Part shown: positions 1 through 7,999 of the stretch, piece after piece
Numbering within the stretch: position 1 is the stretch's first letter
How the letters are laid out: every line of letters begins with the position of its first letter
Assembly: GCF_039522665.1 (NCBI RefSeq)
Contig: NZ_BAAADV010000007.1
Coordinates: 62,001-126,000, forward strand
Length of the DNA stretch: 64,000 bases
Source of the DNA: Natronoarchaeum mannanilyticum
Lineage (GTDB): Archaea > Halobacteriota > Halobacteria > Halobacteriales > Natronoarchaeaceae
Direction: 5' to 3'
Notes under the pieces: generated by a model
What the model was told of the DNA's origin: nothing
What the model saw: the letters and a program-made list of their open reading frames with translations, nothing else
The model's database searches: none
Position numbers and translations under genes: made by a program

Positions 1-459
1 AGTGCGATTTCGGTCTCCCGTCGTCAGTTGCCCAACCGTTCGACCCGGGTCCGTGCAGCGTCTCGTTCCCCGTCGGCGTCAGCAGTTTACTGCTCTTCTT
101 CGTACTTTCGAGCGTTCCGGACTCGGCGGGGTCCGAACCGAAGCAACGAAATCGGCGGCTACTGGCACCACGTCGCTGCCAGTGAGTAGTAAAACTCGTA
201 GATTCCGGCCCGGGCCCGTTACTCGAAAGGCGGTGTTCAGTGCTTCCCTGTATCGTCCTTTGTCGGGCCTCAACTCTGGTTTTCCAAGAGTCAGCTACGT
301 TTTCTTCTTATGTTATACGATAACATATGACACGATACGGCGCCGCGTATCCAACTTCTATATCGCATATCGCTATAGCTAACTGCGTTCCATCTCTGCA
401 GATTCGCCAACCTCACGCGCGCGCGAAGACGAACCGACCCGCCGAGGCGTCCCGATCGG
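1..459. other. Gene-free left margin
   Basis: I see no convincing gene here. Open frames exist on both strands but have no recognisable protein character, and the sequence is more AT-rich than the coding parts. The one notable structure is a perfect inverted repeat at 309-327 (arms TATGTTAT/ATAACATA around ACG), described separately. The region lies downstream of the minus-strand DUF502 gene and may hold regulatory sequence for a gene beyond the left edge. Confidence 0.5.
309..327. repeat. Perfect AT-rich palindrome, operator-like
   Basis: Eight-base arms TATGTTAT and ATAACATA flank a 3-nt centre (ACG). A perfect AT-rich dyad in an intergenic stretch of a GC-rich genome is the usual form of a binding site for a dimeric transcription factor. 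No gene start is visible nearby within the window, so its target is unknown. Confidence 0.4.
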
Positions 460-1059
460 CTATTCGTCGTCCGAGGGCGAAAAGACGTTCCCCGGAACGT
501 TGGTCTGCCCGTTTTTCTCTCCGAACCCCGCACTGAGAACGCGCGTCAGAGCGTCCTCCACGGACTCGTCGAGCTCGATGACGTCTTCCTCGTCGACTTC
601 GACGACGATCCCGCTAGTCACGTTCGGGGACGTCGGAATGAATATCACGGGGTTCCCCTCGTCGGACTCGTGGCCCGTATCGAAGCCCGTCACCCGGAGG
701 TCGCCCCACGGCTTGAGTTTGACGGGGCGTTTCAGCCCGTCGGTGTCCGCGACGACGGTTTCGATCGCCATCTTCGAGGCGTTGTACACGACCCGGATCC
801 CTGGGACGCGGTTCATCAGGGCGTCCAGGCGCATCGCCAGCACCGTCCCCAGCGCGGTCCGCATCAGGTATCCGATGCCGAACACCCAGGTCACGAACAG
901 GGCGATGCTGAGTACGACGCCGACCGCAGGCGGCTGAATTCCCTCGACCAGCGGGAGCGCCGCCAGCTTCGTGTAGAGCCATCGAAGGGCGAAGACGCTG
1001 ACGAGGATCGGCAGCAGGATGACGAGCCCGCTCCCCAGATTCCGTTTCAGCCAGTCCAT
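460..1059 (-). CDS. DUF502 family membrane protein
   Basis: This 199-aa protein has two hydrophobic segments, about residues 10-31 and 45-67, followed by a soluble beta-rich domain and an acidic tail. The layout, and the post-membrane stretch with a V-x-Y-x-x-x-K core (RVVYNASKMAIETV) and the IFIPTSPNVTSG motif, match the DUF502 family found in many archaea and bacteria. Its function is not established. I chose the ATG at 1059 (MDWLKRNLGSG) because the membrane segment follows directly; an in-frame ATG at 1083 would add 8 residues. It sits 42 nt from the neighbouring regulator gene on the same strand, so co-transcription is possible. Confidence 0.8.
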   Translation of the reverse strand: MDWLKRNLGSGLVILLPILVSVFALRWLYTKLAALPLVEGIQPPAVGVVLSIALFVTWVFGIGYLMRTALGTVLAMRLDALMNRVPGIRVVYNASKMAIETVVADTDGLKRPVKLKPWGDLRVTGFDTGHESDEGNPVIFIPTSPNVTSGIVVEVDEEDVIELDESVEDALTRVLSAGFGEKNGQTNVPGNVFSPSDDE

Positions 1060-1101
1060 AGCTACGTCTAATCGCACGACCACATTAGCGTTCTCGTCGA
1101 G

Positions 1102-1641
1102 TTACGAGAGGCGCCCCGCGACGTCGGCTTCGGTGATGATCCCGACCGTCTCGCCCCGATCGGTCACCATCACGGCCTTGTAGTGTTCGAGCAGGCTCGT
1201 GATTTCGTCGAGCGTCGTGTCCTCCGAGACCGTCGGGAAGCTCTCGCTCATGAACTCCCGGACAGGTTCGGCGCGGTCGTCCTCGTCGGCGTGGACCAGA
1301 TCGCTCTGGCTGATGCTGCCGACGGGGATACCGTCCTGGAGGACGGGGAGCTGGGAGTACGCCTCCTCCTCCATCCGGTGGACGGCGACGCTGAGATCGT
1401 CGTCCGGAGACACGCGGATCACGTCCTCGTGCATTAGGTCTTCCGCGCGCACGATCCCGGTTTCGGCTTCCGCCAGCGCGTTGACGATCCGCCGGAGCGT
1501 CGAGAGTCGCGGATCGACGTCGCCGCCCTCGATCCGGGCGATCAGCGGCTGGGAGACGTCGGCCCGCTCGGCGAGTTCGCTCTGGGTCAGCCCGAGTTCG
1601 TTCCGGCGCTCGCGCAGGTCGGCCGGCGTCGGCAGTTCCAT
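1102..1641 (-). CDS. Xre-type HTH regulator with two CBS domains
   Basis: The 179-aa protein starts with a helix-turn-helix of the Cro/C1-Xre class (residues about 8-60, with LTQSELAERADVSQPLIARIE). It continues with two CBS motifs: about 65-120 (LMHEDVIRVSPDDDL) and 125-178 (FMSESFPTVSEDTTL). CBS pairs bind adenine nucleotides or SAM, so this is likely a transcription factor that senses an adenosyl ligand. This domain order is common in archaea. The target genes cannot be read from sequence; it could regulate itself or the adjacent DUF502 gene. The ATG lies next to an AT-rich segment (1655-1675) suitable as a promoter. Confidence 0.85.
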   Translation of the reverse strand: MELPTPADLRERRNELGLTQSELAERADVSQPLIARIEGGDVDPRLSTLRRIVNALAEAETGIVRAEDLMHEDVIRVSPDDDLSVAVHRMEEEAYSQLPVLQDGIPVGSISQSDLVHADEDDRAEPVREFMSESFPTVSEDTTLDEITSLLEHYKAVMVTDRGETVGIITEADVAGRLS

Positions 1642-1734
1642 ACCCGGAATTACTTTGGGTTATATTAAAAAGCTTGGGTCGCGGTAGCGGAACGCACGAA
1701 AGCGATCCCGCACTCGCTTCGGTCGTCGTGATGT

Positions 1735-1781
1735 CGCGGAACGGAGTTCCGCGAGCCCTGACTCGGCTTCGCCTCGTCAGG
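1735..1781. terminator. Two adjacent hairpins in the intergenic region
   Basis: A perfect 8-bp stem (CGCGGAAC/GTTCCGCG, GGA loop) lies at 1735-1753. An imperfect hairpin follows at about 1757-1781 (CCTGAC...GTCAGG with a TTC loop). They lie just downstream of the DUF555 stop codon (minus strand, 1777), the second overlapping its end, so they may act as a terminator or RNA-processing site for that gene. Confidence 0.35.
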
Positions 1782-2148
1782 ACGCCGATTCGAGTTCCTC
1801 GTCGTCCTCGTACTCGATCGTCTCGACGACCGACAGCGGGACGTCCCGCAGCGCGCCGCCGACTTCGCTCTTGGCGATGCGCTGGGCGTGTTCCTCGCTG
1901 TCGGCGTTGAACACCTTCATCTCCAGGACGAGTCCGACCAGCGCGGTGTCGGCCGCGACGAAGGCGGAGTCGAAGGGTTCTCCGCAGGCGGGACAGCCCG
2001 TCGCGCCGACCTCTACCTCGACGTAGTCCATGCTCTCTTCGTTCAGGCGCTTGCCGGCTTCGCTGACCGCGACGCCGATCGCGTCGTCGATCTCGGCGAC
2101 GTCGCGCACCAACCATGCCGCTTCCATCGCAACGAGGTAGTTGCTCAT
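1777..2148 (-). CDS. DUF555 (UPF0212) family protein
   Basis: The 123-aa protein matches the archaeal DUF555/UPF0212 family in length and key features: an N-terminal MSNYLVAMEAAW strand, a central CPACGEPF CxxC pair, and an ALVGLVLEMKVFNADS strand. The single CxxC pair suggests metal binding or a dimeric zinc site, but that is inference. No biochemical function is known for the family. The C-terminus is very acidic, as usual for haloarchaea. It appears to be a single-gene unit, 135 nt upstream of the CBS regulator. Confidence 0.85.
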   Translation of the reverse strand: MSNYLVAMEAAWLVRDVAEIDDAIGVAVSEAGKRLNEESMDYVEVEVGATGCPACGEPFDSAFVAADTALVGLVLEMKVFNADSEEHAQRIAKSEVGGALRDVPLSVVETIEYEDDEELESAS

Positions 2149-2394
2149 ACGTACTGTTCCGCGCCGGGGGTCCTCTTGCTTTGTGGTTCGCGCGCGTCAC
2201 GTTTCAGATGCGCACGGCATCCTGAGTATCCGCATAAGTTATGGCGAAGCCGCCGTTCAGCGAGTGCGTGCCTACCCGTGGACGGGCGTGAACGCGAGTG
2301 GAGATGGGCACAATGCAAGCTCGCTTGAACCGCAAGCGGGCGTCGACCTCGAACGCGCGACATCGACCGTTATGTTAGATATATTCAGGTATTC

Positions 2395-2401
2395 TTTTAT
2401 A
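2395..2401 (+). promoter_or_regulatory. TATA box for the small membrane-protein gene
   Basis: TTTTATA ends 30 nt before the ATG at 2432. This spacing fits an archaeal promoter giving a leaderless or near-leaderless transcript. Confidence 0.45.
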
Positions 2402-2431
2402 CGGTGGTCCGTTGCTCCAGAGCGAAGCAAG

Positions 2432-2605
2432 ATGATCGCACGGGTGTACCGATCCAGCGTGTTTGCCCTGTACCAGCTGACAATCGCAGTCGGCATCCTC
2501 GTGATGCCGCTCGCGCTCGCGGCCCAGCGGACCGCCGGCCGCGCGCCGCCGATCCACCGGATCGTCGAGCGCCTCGAGAGCGCCTACGAGGGAGCGAAAC
2601 CGTAA
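2432..2605 (+). CDS. Small single-span membrane protein
   Basis: This 57-aa protein (starting MIARVYRSSVFALYQ) has one hydrophobic segment, about residues 10-30, and a short basic and acidic C-terminal tail with an HRIVERLESAYE helix. Short proteins with this shape are widespread and conserved in haloarchaea, without known function. The frame stays open upstream to 2141, but the internal ATG at 2432 is preferred because a TATA-like box sits 30 nt before it and the upstream part has no protein character. Confidence 0.6.
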   Translation: MIARVYRSSVFALYQLTIAVGILVMPLALAAQRTAGRAPPIHRIVERLESAYEGAKP

Positions 2606-2704
2606 TCGGGTACGCCCGGAAAAAGTCGGGATTATCCGGTCGTTCGACGCCGCCGCTCGGGAGCCTGCGGCCCGCTCGCAGCGATTCGGCGACGCCGTCC
2701 GGAA

Positions 2705-2720
2705 CGCCGGCCATTTATAT
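2705..2720 (+). promoter_or_regulatory. BRE/TATA promoter of psmB
   Basis: TTTATA at 2714-2719 ends 25 nt before the psmB ATG at 2745. A short purine/C-rich stretch lies just upstream, as expected for a BRE. The distance indicates a near-leaderless mRNA. Confidence 0.55.
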
Positions 2721-2744
2721 GCGCGCGACGTGTAGACGCGGGCA

Positions 2745-3479
2745 ATGCGAACCCCGATGCACGACAACGAGTTCTCGCGAAACCGCGACCGGCTGTCGGG
2801 TGCCGACGACGATCCGCTGGGCCCCTCCATCGGCTCGCTGCCCGAGCCCGAGTTCTCCGAGGACGAACTGGAAAACGTGAACAAGACCGGGACGACGACG
2901 GTCGGCCTGACGACCGACGACGGCGTCGTCGTCGCGACGGACATGCGCGCCAGCCTCGGCGGACGGTTCGTCTCCAGCAAGGACGTCCAGAAGGTCGAGC
3001 AAATTCACCCCAGCGCCGTCCTCACGCTGGTCGGCTCGGTCGGCGGCGCCCAGTCCTTCATCAAGTATCTCCGCGTCGAGTCGAATCTCTACGAAACGCG
3101 CCGCGGCGAGCAGATGAGCATGCAGGCGCTGTCCTCGCTGGCGGGTAACTTCGCCCGCGGCGGCCCGTTCTTCGCGATCCATCCGATCCTCGCCGGCGTC
3201 GACGACGAGGGGAGCCACGTCTACAGCATCGACCCCGCGGGCGGCGTCGTCCGCGACGACTACACCGTCACCGGCAGCGGGATGCAGGTCGCCTACGGTA
3301 CTCTCGAACAGTACTACGAGGAAGGTCTCTCGAACGAGGAAGCCAAGGAAGTCGCGGCGCGCTCCGTCAAGAGCGCCGTCGAGCGCGACACCGGCAGCGG
3401 CAACGGCGTGTTCCTCGCCGAAGTGACCGACGAAGAGGTCACGATTCAGGGCCACAAGGACTTCGACGACGTGCTGTAG
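2745..3479 (+). CDS. psmB: 20S proteasome beta subunit
   Basis: This is the catalytic beta subunit of the archaeal 20S proteasome, which degrades unfolded or SAMP-tagged proteins in the cytoplasm. The 244-aa precursor has a 49-residue propeptide. Autocleavage is expected between Gly49 and Thr50 (KTG|TTTVG), leaving Thr50 as the N-terminal nucleophile. Asp66 (mature position 17) and Lys83 (the Lys33 equivalent by alignment) complete the active site, and the GSG-x-Q motif (TGSGMQVAYG) is present. The long acidic propeptide is usual in haloarchaea. No alpha subunit is nearby, also usual. A TATA box lies 25 nt upstream. Confidence 0.97.
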   Translation: MRTPMHDNEFSRNRDRLSGADDDPLGPSIGSLPEPEFSEDELENVNKTGTTTVGLTTDDGVVVATDMRASLGGRFVSSKDVQKVEQIHPSAVLTLVGSVGGAQSFIKYLRVESNLYETRRGEQMSMQALSSLAGNFARGGPFFAIHPILAGVDDEGSHVYSIDPAGGVVRDDYTVTGSGMQVAYGTLEQYYEEGLSNEEAKEVAARSVKSAVERDTGSGNGVFLAEVTDEEVTIQGHKDFDDVL

Positions 3480-3548
3480 CGCGGTTTCGGATCTTCTCTC
3501 CTCTCGGTGCTCGACCGCTGTAGCTGCGGCTGTCGGCGCCGTACTCGC

Positions 3549-3645
3549 GAGTTTCGGCGTCGCCGAGCCGAACGTCGGCGTCGCCAGACTGAACATCGGC
3601 ATCGACCAGTCGAACGTCGGCGTCCCACGCTGAACGTCGGTCCCC
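3549..3645. repeat. 21-bp imperfect tandem repeat
   Basis: Between psmB and the HD gene the core GAACRTCGGCRTC recurs at 3570, 3591, 3612 and 3632. A weaker copy (GAGTTTCGGCGTC) starts at 3549. The spacing is 21, 21, 21 and 20 nt. It reads as 7-residue repeats in several frames, but each frame is stopped or lacks protein character, so I treat it as noncoding. Confidence 0.65.
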
Positions 3646-3683
3646 GGCCACACTTTTTGTACGAACGGGCCGAAGCCCGCTCC

Positions 3684-4916
3684 ATGACCACGATCAAGGA
3701 CAGCGTCCACGACCACATCGCGGTCGAGGGCGTCGCGGCGGCGCTGCTCGACACCGCCGCGGTCCAGCGGCTCCGCCGGATCTCACAGTTAGGAACGGTG
3801 TCGCTGGCCTATCCCTCCGCCAACCACACGCGCTTCGAGCACAGCCTCGGCGTCTACCACCTCGCCTGCGAGGCTCTGGAGCACCTCGGCGTCCACGGGC
3901 GACAGGCCGAGCGCGTCAAGGCCGCCGCGCTGTTGCACGACGTGGGCCACAGCCCCTTCAGCCACAACGTCGAGGCGCTGCTGTACCGCCACACCGGGAA
4001 GTACCACGACGACGTCGAGGAGCTGCTGGCGTCGAACCCCGTCGGCGACGTCCTGCGCTCGCACGACCTCGATCCCGGGGCGGTCGCGGGGCTGATCGCC
4101 GGCGACGGCCAGTACGGCCAGCTCGTCTCGGGCGAACTCGACGTCGACCGGATGGACTACCTCGTGCGGGACGCCCACCACACCGGCGTCCCCTACGGGA
4201 CGATCGACCACGAGCGGCTCGTCCGGGAGCTGACGTTCCTCGACGGCGAACTCGTGCTCGCGGAGGGCAACGTCCAGACGGCCGAGAGCCTGCTGGTCGC
4301 GCGCGCGCTGATGAACCCGACGGTGTACAGCCATCCGGTCGCCCGGATCGGCAAGTCGATGCTCCGCCGGGCGACCGAGCGGCTGATCGAGGACGGCGTG
4401 GCGACGCCCGAGACGATCCGGCGGATGGACGACTACGATCTGATCGCCGCCCTGCGCTCCGCCGAGTCGACCGAGTCCTACGCCCGCGCGCTCGACGAGC
4501 GCGATCTGTTCAAGCGGGCCGTCTGGGCCGAAATCGACGACGTTCCCGACTCCCTGCTCGATACGGATCACGAGCGCGTGCGCGAGCTCGAAGCCGAGAT
4601 CGCGGATCGGGCGGGCGTGGCGCCCGAGCACGTCGTCATCGACGTCCCCTCGAAGCCCTCGATGACTGAATCGACGTCCCGGGTCGTCGTCAACGGCGAA
4701 ATCAGGCGACTGGGCCAGCAGTCCCCGCTCGTCGACGCGCTCCGTGCCGCCCAGCGGTCGCAGTGGCGCTTCGGCGTCTACGCGCCCGAGGCGGTCACCG
4801 ACGGCGTCGGCGGCGCCGCGGCGTCAGTCCTCGGGCTGGAGGCCGACGGCGGGCTGGTCACCGAGGTGCGGCGGGGCCACTACGCGACGCTCGACGAGTT
4901 CGAGCCCGACAAGTAG
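3684..4916 (+). CDS. HD-domain phosphohydrolase
   Basis: The 410-aa protein belongs to the HD superfamily of metal-dependent phosphohydrolases (dGTPase/YdhJ-like, COG1078). The metal site is visible as His53 in FEHSLGVYHL, His85-Asp86 in LLHDVGHSPFSH, and a later Asp in DVDRMDYLVRDAHHTG. N-terminal KDSVHDHIAVEG is also family-typical. Substrates in this family are (d)NTPs or other phosphoesters; which one is used here is not readable. The reading frame is open from 3507, but that upstream part is the 21-bp repeat, and the ATG at 3684 matches the family start. It probably has its own promoter. Confidence 0.88.
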   Translation: MTTIKDSVHDHIAVEGVAAALLDTAAVQRLRRISQLGTVSLAYPSANHTRFEHSLGVYHLACEALEHLGVHGRQAERVKAAALLHDVGHSPFSHNVEALLYRHTGKYHDDVEELLASNPVGDVLRSHDLDPGAVAGLIAGDGQYGQLVSGELDVDRMDYLVRDAHHTGVPYGTIDHERLVRELTFLDGELVLAEGNVQTAESLLVARALMNPTVYSHPVARIGKSMLRRATERLIEDGVATPETIRRMDDYDLIAALRSAESTESYARALDERDLFKRAVWAEIDDVPDSLLDTDHERVRELEAEIADRAGVAPEHVVIDVPSKPSMTESTSRVVVNGEIRRLGQQSPLVDALRAAQRSQWRFGVYAPEAVTDGVGGAAASVLGLEADGGLVTEVRRGHYATLDEFEPDK

Positions 4917-4994
4917 CGCCGGGGGGCGCTCTCAGGACCGTGCGCGCGTACGCGAAGGGTAAACGGAATGGTGCGGAAGCGCGTCCATCCCCCT

Positions 4995-6008
4995 ATGGAA
5001 CTGGAAGGAACTATTCTGCGCGGACGATCGTTCGACCCCGTCGAGGGTCGGGTCGTGATCGAGGACGGGGAAATCGCAGCCGTCGAGGAGACGAGCACGA
5101 ACAGCGACGACGTGATCCTGCCGGCGTTCGTCAACGCTCACACGCACCTGGGCGACTCGATCGCCAAGGAGGCCGGCGGCGGACTGACGCTCGAAGAGCT
5201 CGTCGCCCCGCCGGACGGGCTGAAACACCGGCTTCTCAGGGCGGCCTCGCGCGAAGAACTCGTCGACGGGATGCGTCGATCGCTGCAGTTCATGCGCTCG
5301 ACCGGCACGGGAACCTGCATCGAGTTCCGCGAGGGCGGCGTCGAAGGCGTCGAACAGCTGCGGGACGCCGCCGACGGGATCGACGTCGAGCCGGTGATCC
5401 TCGGTCGGGAGACCACCGACGCCATGGAGGCGAGCGACGGCTTCGGTGCGAGCGGCGCGAACGACGCCGACTTCGATCGCGAGCGCCGAGCCACCCGCGA
5501 GGCCGGCAAGCTCTTCGGCATCCACGCCGGCGAGGTCGACAGCTCGGACGTCGACCCGGCGCTCGATCTCGATCCGGACTTTCTGGTCCACATGGTTCAC
5601 CCCGAGCCCCACCAGCTCGACCGGATCGACGACAGCGAGGTGCCGATCGTCCTCTGCCCGCGCTCGAACGTCGTGACCGACGTGGGACTGGCGCCCGTAG
5701 CGGAACTGGCCGATCGGACGACGCTGGCGCTCGGGACGGACAACGTGATGACAAACAGCCCGTCGATGTTCCGGGAGATGGCCTTCGCCGCGAAGCTGTT
5801 CGACCTCTCGGCTCGCGAGGTGCTTCGGATGGCGACGATCAACGGCGCCGAGATCGCGGGGCTGGATCGCGGCGTCGTCGCCGAGGGGCGGGAGGCCAAA
5901 CTGCAGGTGCTCGACGGCGACTCCGACAACCTCGCCGGTGCGCAGGATATCGTGCGAGCCGTGGTTCGACGGGCGGGCCAGGCCGATGTAAACCAAATAG
6001 TGCTATAA
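4995..6008 (+). CDS. Amidohydrolase (SsnA/chlorohydrolase-like)
   Basis: This 337-aa protein is a TIM-barrel amidohydrolase. Visible metal ligands are His49/His51 (NAHTHLGDS), a His in FGIHAGEVD, a second in LVHMVHPEPH, and the Asp of LALGTDNVMTN. An N-terminal beta-sandwich part (residues 1-45) and a C-terminal INGAEIAGL segment are typical of cytosine/guanine/S-adenosylhomocysteine deaminase-type enzymes. At 337 aa it is shorter than characterised SAH or chlorohydrolase deaminases (about 430). The substrate is therefore unknown; deamination of a purine or nucleoside is likely. I chose ATG 4995 (MELEGTILRG); an upstream ATG at 4968 adds 9 basic residues with little family character. Confidence 0.82.
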   Translation: MELEGTILRGRSFDPVEGRVVIEDGEIAAVEETSTNSDDVILPAFVNAHTHLGDSIAKEAGGGLTLEELVAPPDGLKHRLLRAASREELVDGMRRSLQFMRSTGTGTCIEFREGGVEGVEQLRDAADGIDVEPVILGRETTDAMEASDGFGASGANDADFDRERRATREAGKLFGIHAGEVDSSDVDPALDLDPDFLVHMVHPEPHQLDRIDDSEVPIVLCPRSNVVTDVGLAPVAELADRTTLALGTDNVMTNSPSMFREMAFAAKLFDLSAREVLRMATINGAEIAGLDRGVVAEGREAKLQVLDGDSDNLAGAQDIVRAVVRRAGQADVNQIVL

Positions 6009-6103
6009 CAAATCGAAAATCTTCGTCTCGTTCGAGCCGGATATTTCCGCTCGGTTTCGCGGAACAGTTTTGACTCCGGAAGTCGTGTGGTAACGTACGA
6101 CAT

Positions 6104-6595
6104 ATGTACGATCGCATTCTGGTCCCGACCGACGGCTCCGCGGGCGTCGAGCGGGCCGTGGAACACGCCGTCGGGCTCGCCGAGGAACACGGGGCGACGG
6201 TCGAAGCGCTGTACGTCGTCAACGCCGCGACGTTCGGCGGGTTGCCCATGGAGACGTCCTGGGAGGGGATCAGCTCGGTGCTGCGCGAGGAGGGCCACGA
6301 GGCCGTCGAGCGGGTCGAGAAGATCGCCGAACGGGAGGGCGTCGACGTCGAGACGCGCATCGTCGAGGGGATGCCGAGCCGGACGATCTGCGAGCACGCC
6401 GCCAGCGAGGACTGCGACCTGATCGTGATGGGAACTCACGGGCGCGGCGGGATCGACCGGCTCCTGATGGGCAGCGTCACCGAGCGGGTGGTTCGAACGG
6501 CCGAGCCGCCGGTGCTCACGGTACGAATGGAATCCGACGATAGCGACGCCGACGCCGAGGAGCGCGCCGCGGAGGAACGAACTCCCCAGCCCTGA
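6104..6595 (+). CDS. Universal stress protein, UspA family
   Basis: The 163-aa protein has one Usp domain. MYDRILVPTDGS at the N-terminus and the ATP-binding signature GTHGRGGIDRLLMGSVTERV (G-x2-G-x9-GS) near residue 115-134 place it in the nucleotide-binding class. Such proteins bind ATP and form dimers in stress and growth-arrest responses; direct targets are usually unknown. The C-terminal 20 residues are acidic and probably disordered. It has its own upstream region (6009-6103) and no obvious operon partner. Confidence 0.9.
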   Translation: MYDRILVPTDGSAGVERAVEHAVGLAEEHGATVEALYVVNAATFGGLPMETSWEGISSVLREEGHEAVERVEKIAEREGVDVETRIVEGMPSRTICEHAASEDCDLIVMGTHGRGGIDRLLMGSVTERVVRTAEPPVLTVRMESDDSDADAEERAAEERTPQP

Positions 6596-6643
6596 GCTGG
6601 CGTCAGCGGTGCAGCAAACTCACGCCGGAGAAGCGGACAGCGC

Positions 6644-7564
6644 TTACGCCGGTCGGAGGTGTTCGCAGTCGCCGGCGTGGACGCGGACGACGCCGTCGTC
6701 GGTCTCGACGAGCAGCGTCCCCGGCAGCTCGACGTCTATCGCTTCGCCCTCGACGACGCCGTCGGGCGTCTCGACACGGACGTCCCGCCCGAGCGTCGAC
6801 GCCCGCTCCCGCCAGGCGTCGAGCACGGCCTCGGGATCAGAGCGCAGTTCGTCGAATCGTTCGAGAAGCCGCTGGACGAACAGCCGCCGTTCGATAACGC
6901 CGACCTCCGCTTGGATGCTCGTCGCGCCCTCTGGAAGCTCTTCGGCGTCGACGTTCGCGTTGATGCCGAGGCCGGGGATCACCCACGAGACGCGGTCGGC
7001 CTCGCCCTCCATCTCGGTGAGGATGCCCGCGAGCTTGCGCTCGCCGACGAGCACGTCGTTGGGCCACTTGATCTCGGCGTCGACGCCGGCCTCGCGGGCG
7101 GCGTCGGTGATCGCGACCGCCGCGGCGAGCGTGATCACCGGGACGCGGGCGGGCGGCAGATCGGGGCGGAGGACGATGCTCAGCCAGACGCCGCCGCTCG
7201 GCGAGGACCACTCGCGATCGAGGCGGCCTCTGCCGCCGGTCTGTTCGTCCGCGAGAACGACGACGTCGCTCGCCCCGTCGTCGGCTAGGTCGCGGGCGAC
7301 GGCGTTCGTGCTCGGCACGCTTTCGTGATACTCGACGTCGAACGGCGCTTCGAGCCCGTACTCGACGGCGGGGCCGCCGAACTCGGGGACCGATTCGAGT
7401 TCGTACCCGTCGTCGCGGCTCGCGATCTCGAAGCCGTCCTCGCGCAGCGCCTCGACGTGCTTCCAGATCGCCGCCCGCGAGACGCCGAGTCGCTCCGCGA
7501 GGTCCGGGCCGGTCACGGGGCCGTCGTCCAGGGCGTCGAGGACGCTCCGGCGCGTGTCGTTCAT
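6644..7564 (-). CDS. birA: Bifunctional biotin repressor/biotin-protein ligase
   Basis: The 306-aa protein joins an N-terminal winged helix (residues about 1-60, with LAERLGVSRAAIWKHVE) to a biotinyl-AMP synthetase/ligase domain. The biotin/AMP-binding loop GGRGRLDREW and the WPNDVLVGERKLAG motif are present, and an SH3-like C-terminal part closes the protein. It would attach biotin to the carrier subunit of acyl-CoA carboxylases, and the DNA-binding part suggests it also represses biotin genes or transporters. No biotin genes are adjacent in this window. The length is usual for the two-domain form. Confidence 0.92.
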   Translation of the reverse strand: MNDTRRSVLDALDDGPVTGPDLAERLGVSRAAIWKHVEALREDGFEIASRDDGYELESVPEFGGPAVEYGLEAPFDVEYHESVPSTNAVARDLADDGASDVVVLADEQTGGRGRLDREWSSPSGGVWLSIVLRPDLPPARVPVITLAAAVAITDAAREAGVDAEIKWPNDVLVGERKLAGILTEMEGEADRVSWVIPGLGINANVDAEELPEGATSIQAEVGVIERRLFVQRLLERFDELRSDPEAVLDAWRERASTLGRDVRVETPDGVVEGEAIDVELPGTLLVETDDGVVRVHAGDCEHLRPA

Positions 7565-7657
7565 GGCCGATAGTTTCGGCGGCGGGCCCTTATGCGTTGA
7601 CAGGCGCGGCCGACGGCTCCACCCCGGCCCTTTTTTCGTTCGATGATAACTATGCGT

Positions 7658-7942
7658 ATGGAACTACGCACGCTTTTCGGGACGGTGGTCGGCTACGCGT
7701 TCCTCGCGGTCGCACTCGGTGCCGCGCTCGGCGGGCTCGCGATGGCCGGTTCCGCAGTTCTCGGCGGTGTCACCGTCGGAAGAGCGTTCGTGACGCTGTC
7801 GCTGTTCGGGCTGGCGATGTGTTCCTGGTTCAGCGGGTACTTCCTGCTCCGGGCGACTCGCGGAACCGTGCTGTCGATCGATCCCGACAGGGGCCCGGCG
7901 TCGATCTTCACCCGAGGCGGCGGTGGCGGCGGCGGGCTGTAG
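7658..7942 (+). CDS. Two-span membrane protein with poly-Gly tail
   Basis: I do not recognise a named family. The 94-aa product has hydrophobic stretches at about residues 10-35 and 43-66, then a short hydrophilic part ending in a run of glycines (GGGGGGGL). ATG codons at 7643 and 7652 are alternative starts; 7658 (MELRTLFG) puts the first membrane span closest to the N-terminus. The gene lies 57 nt before tyrS on the same strand and may be co-transcribed with it, though a functional link is not evident. Confidence 0.6.
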   Translation: MELRTLFGTVVGYAFLAVALGAALGGLAMAGSAVLGGVTVGRAFVTLSLFGLAMCSWFSGYFLLRATRGTVLSIDPDRGPASIFTRGGGGGGGL

Positions 7943-7999
7943 TCCACCGCGGCGGTCCAGACGAGAAGCCCTAAATTGACGCCCTGTCAGAGTTCCCGT

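Noticed and set aside
2-382. Open frame at the left edge as a partial gene
   Set aside because: No start context, motif or haloarchaeal acidic composition; the translation is basic and Ser/Arg-rich.
3549-3645. Could the 21-bp repeats be a CRISPR array?
   Set aside because: The units are contiguous tandem copies without unique spacers, and no cas gene is near.
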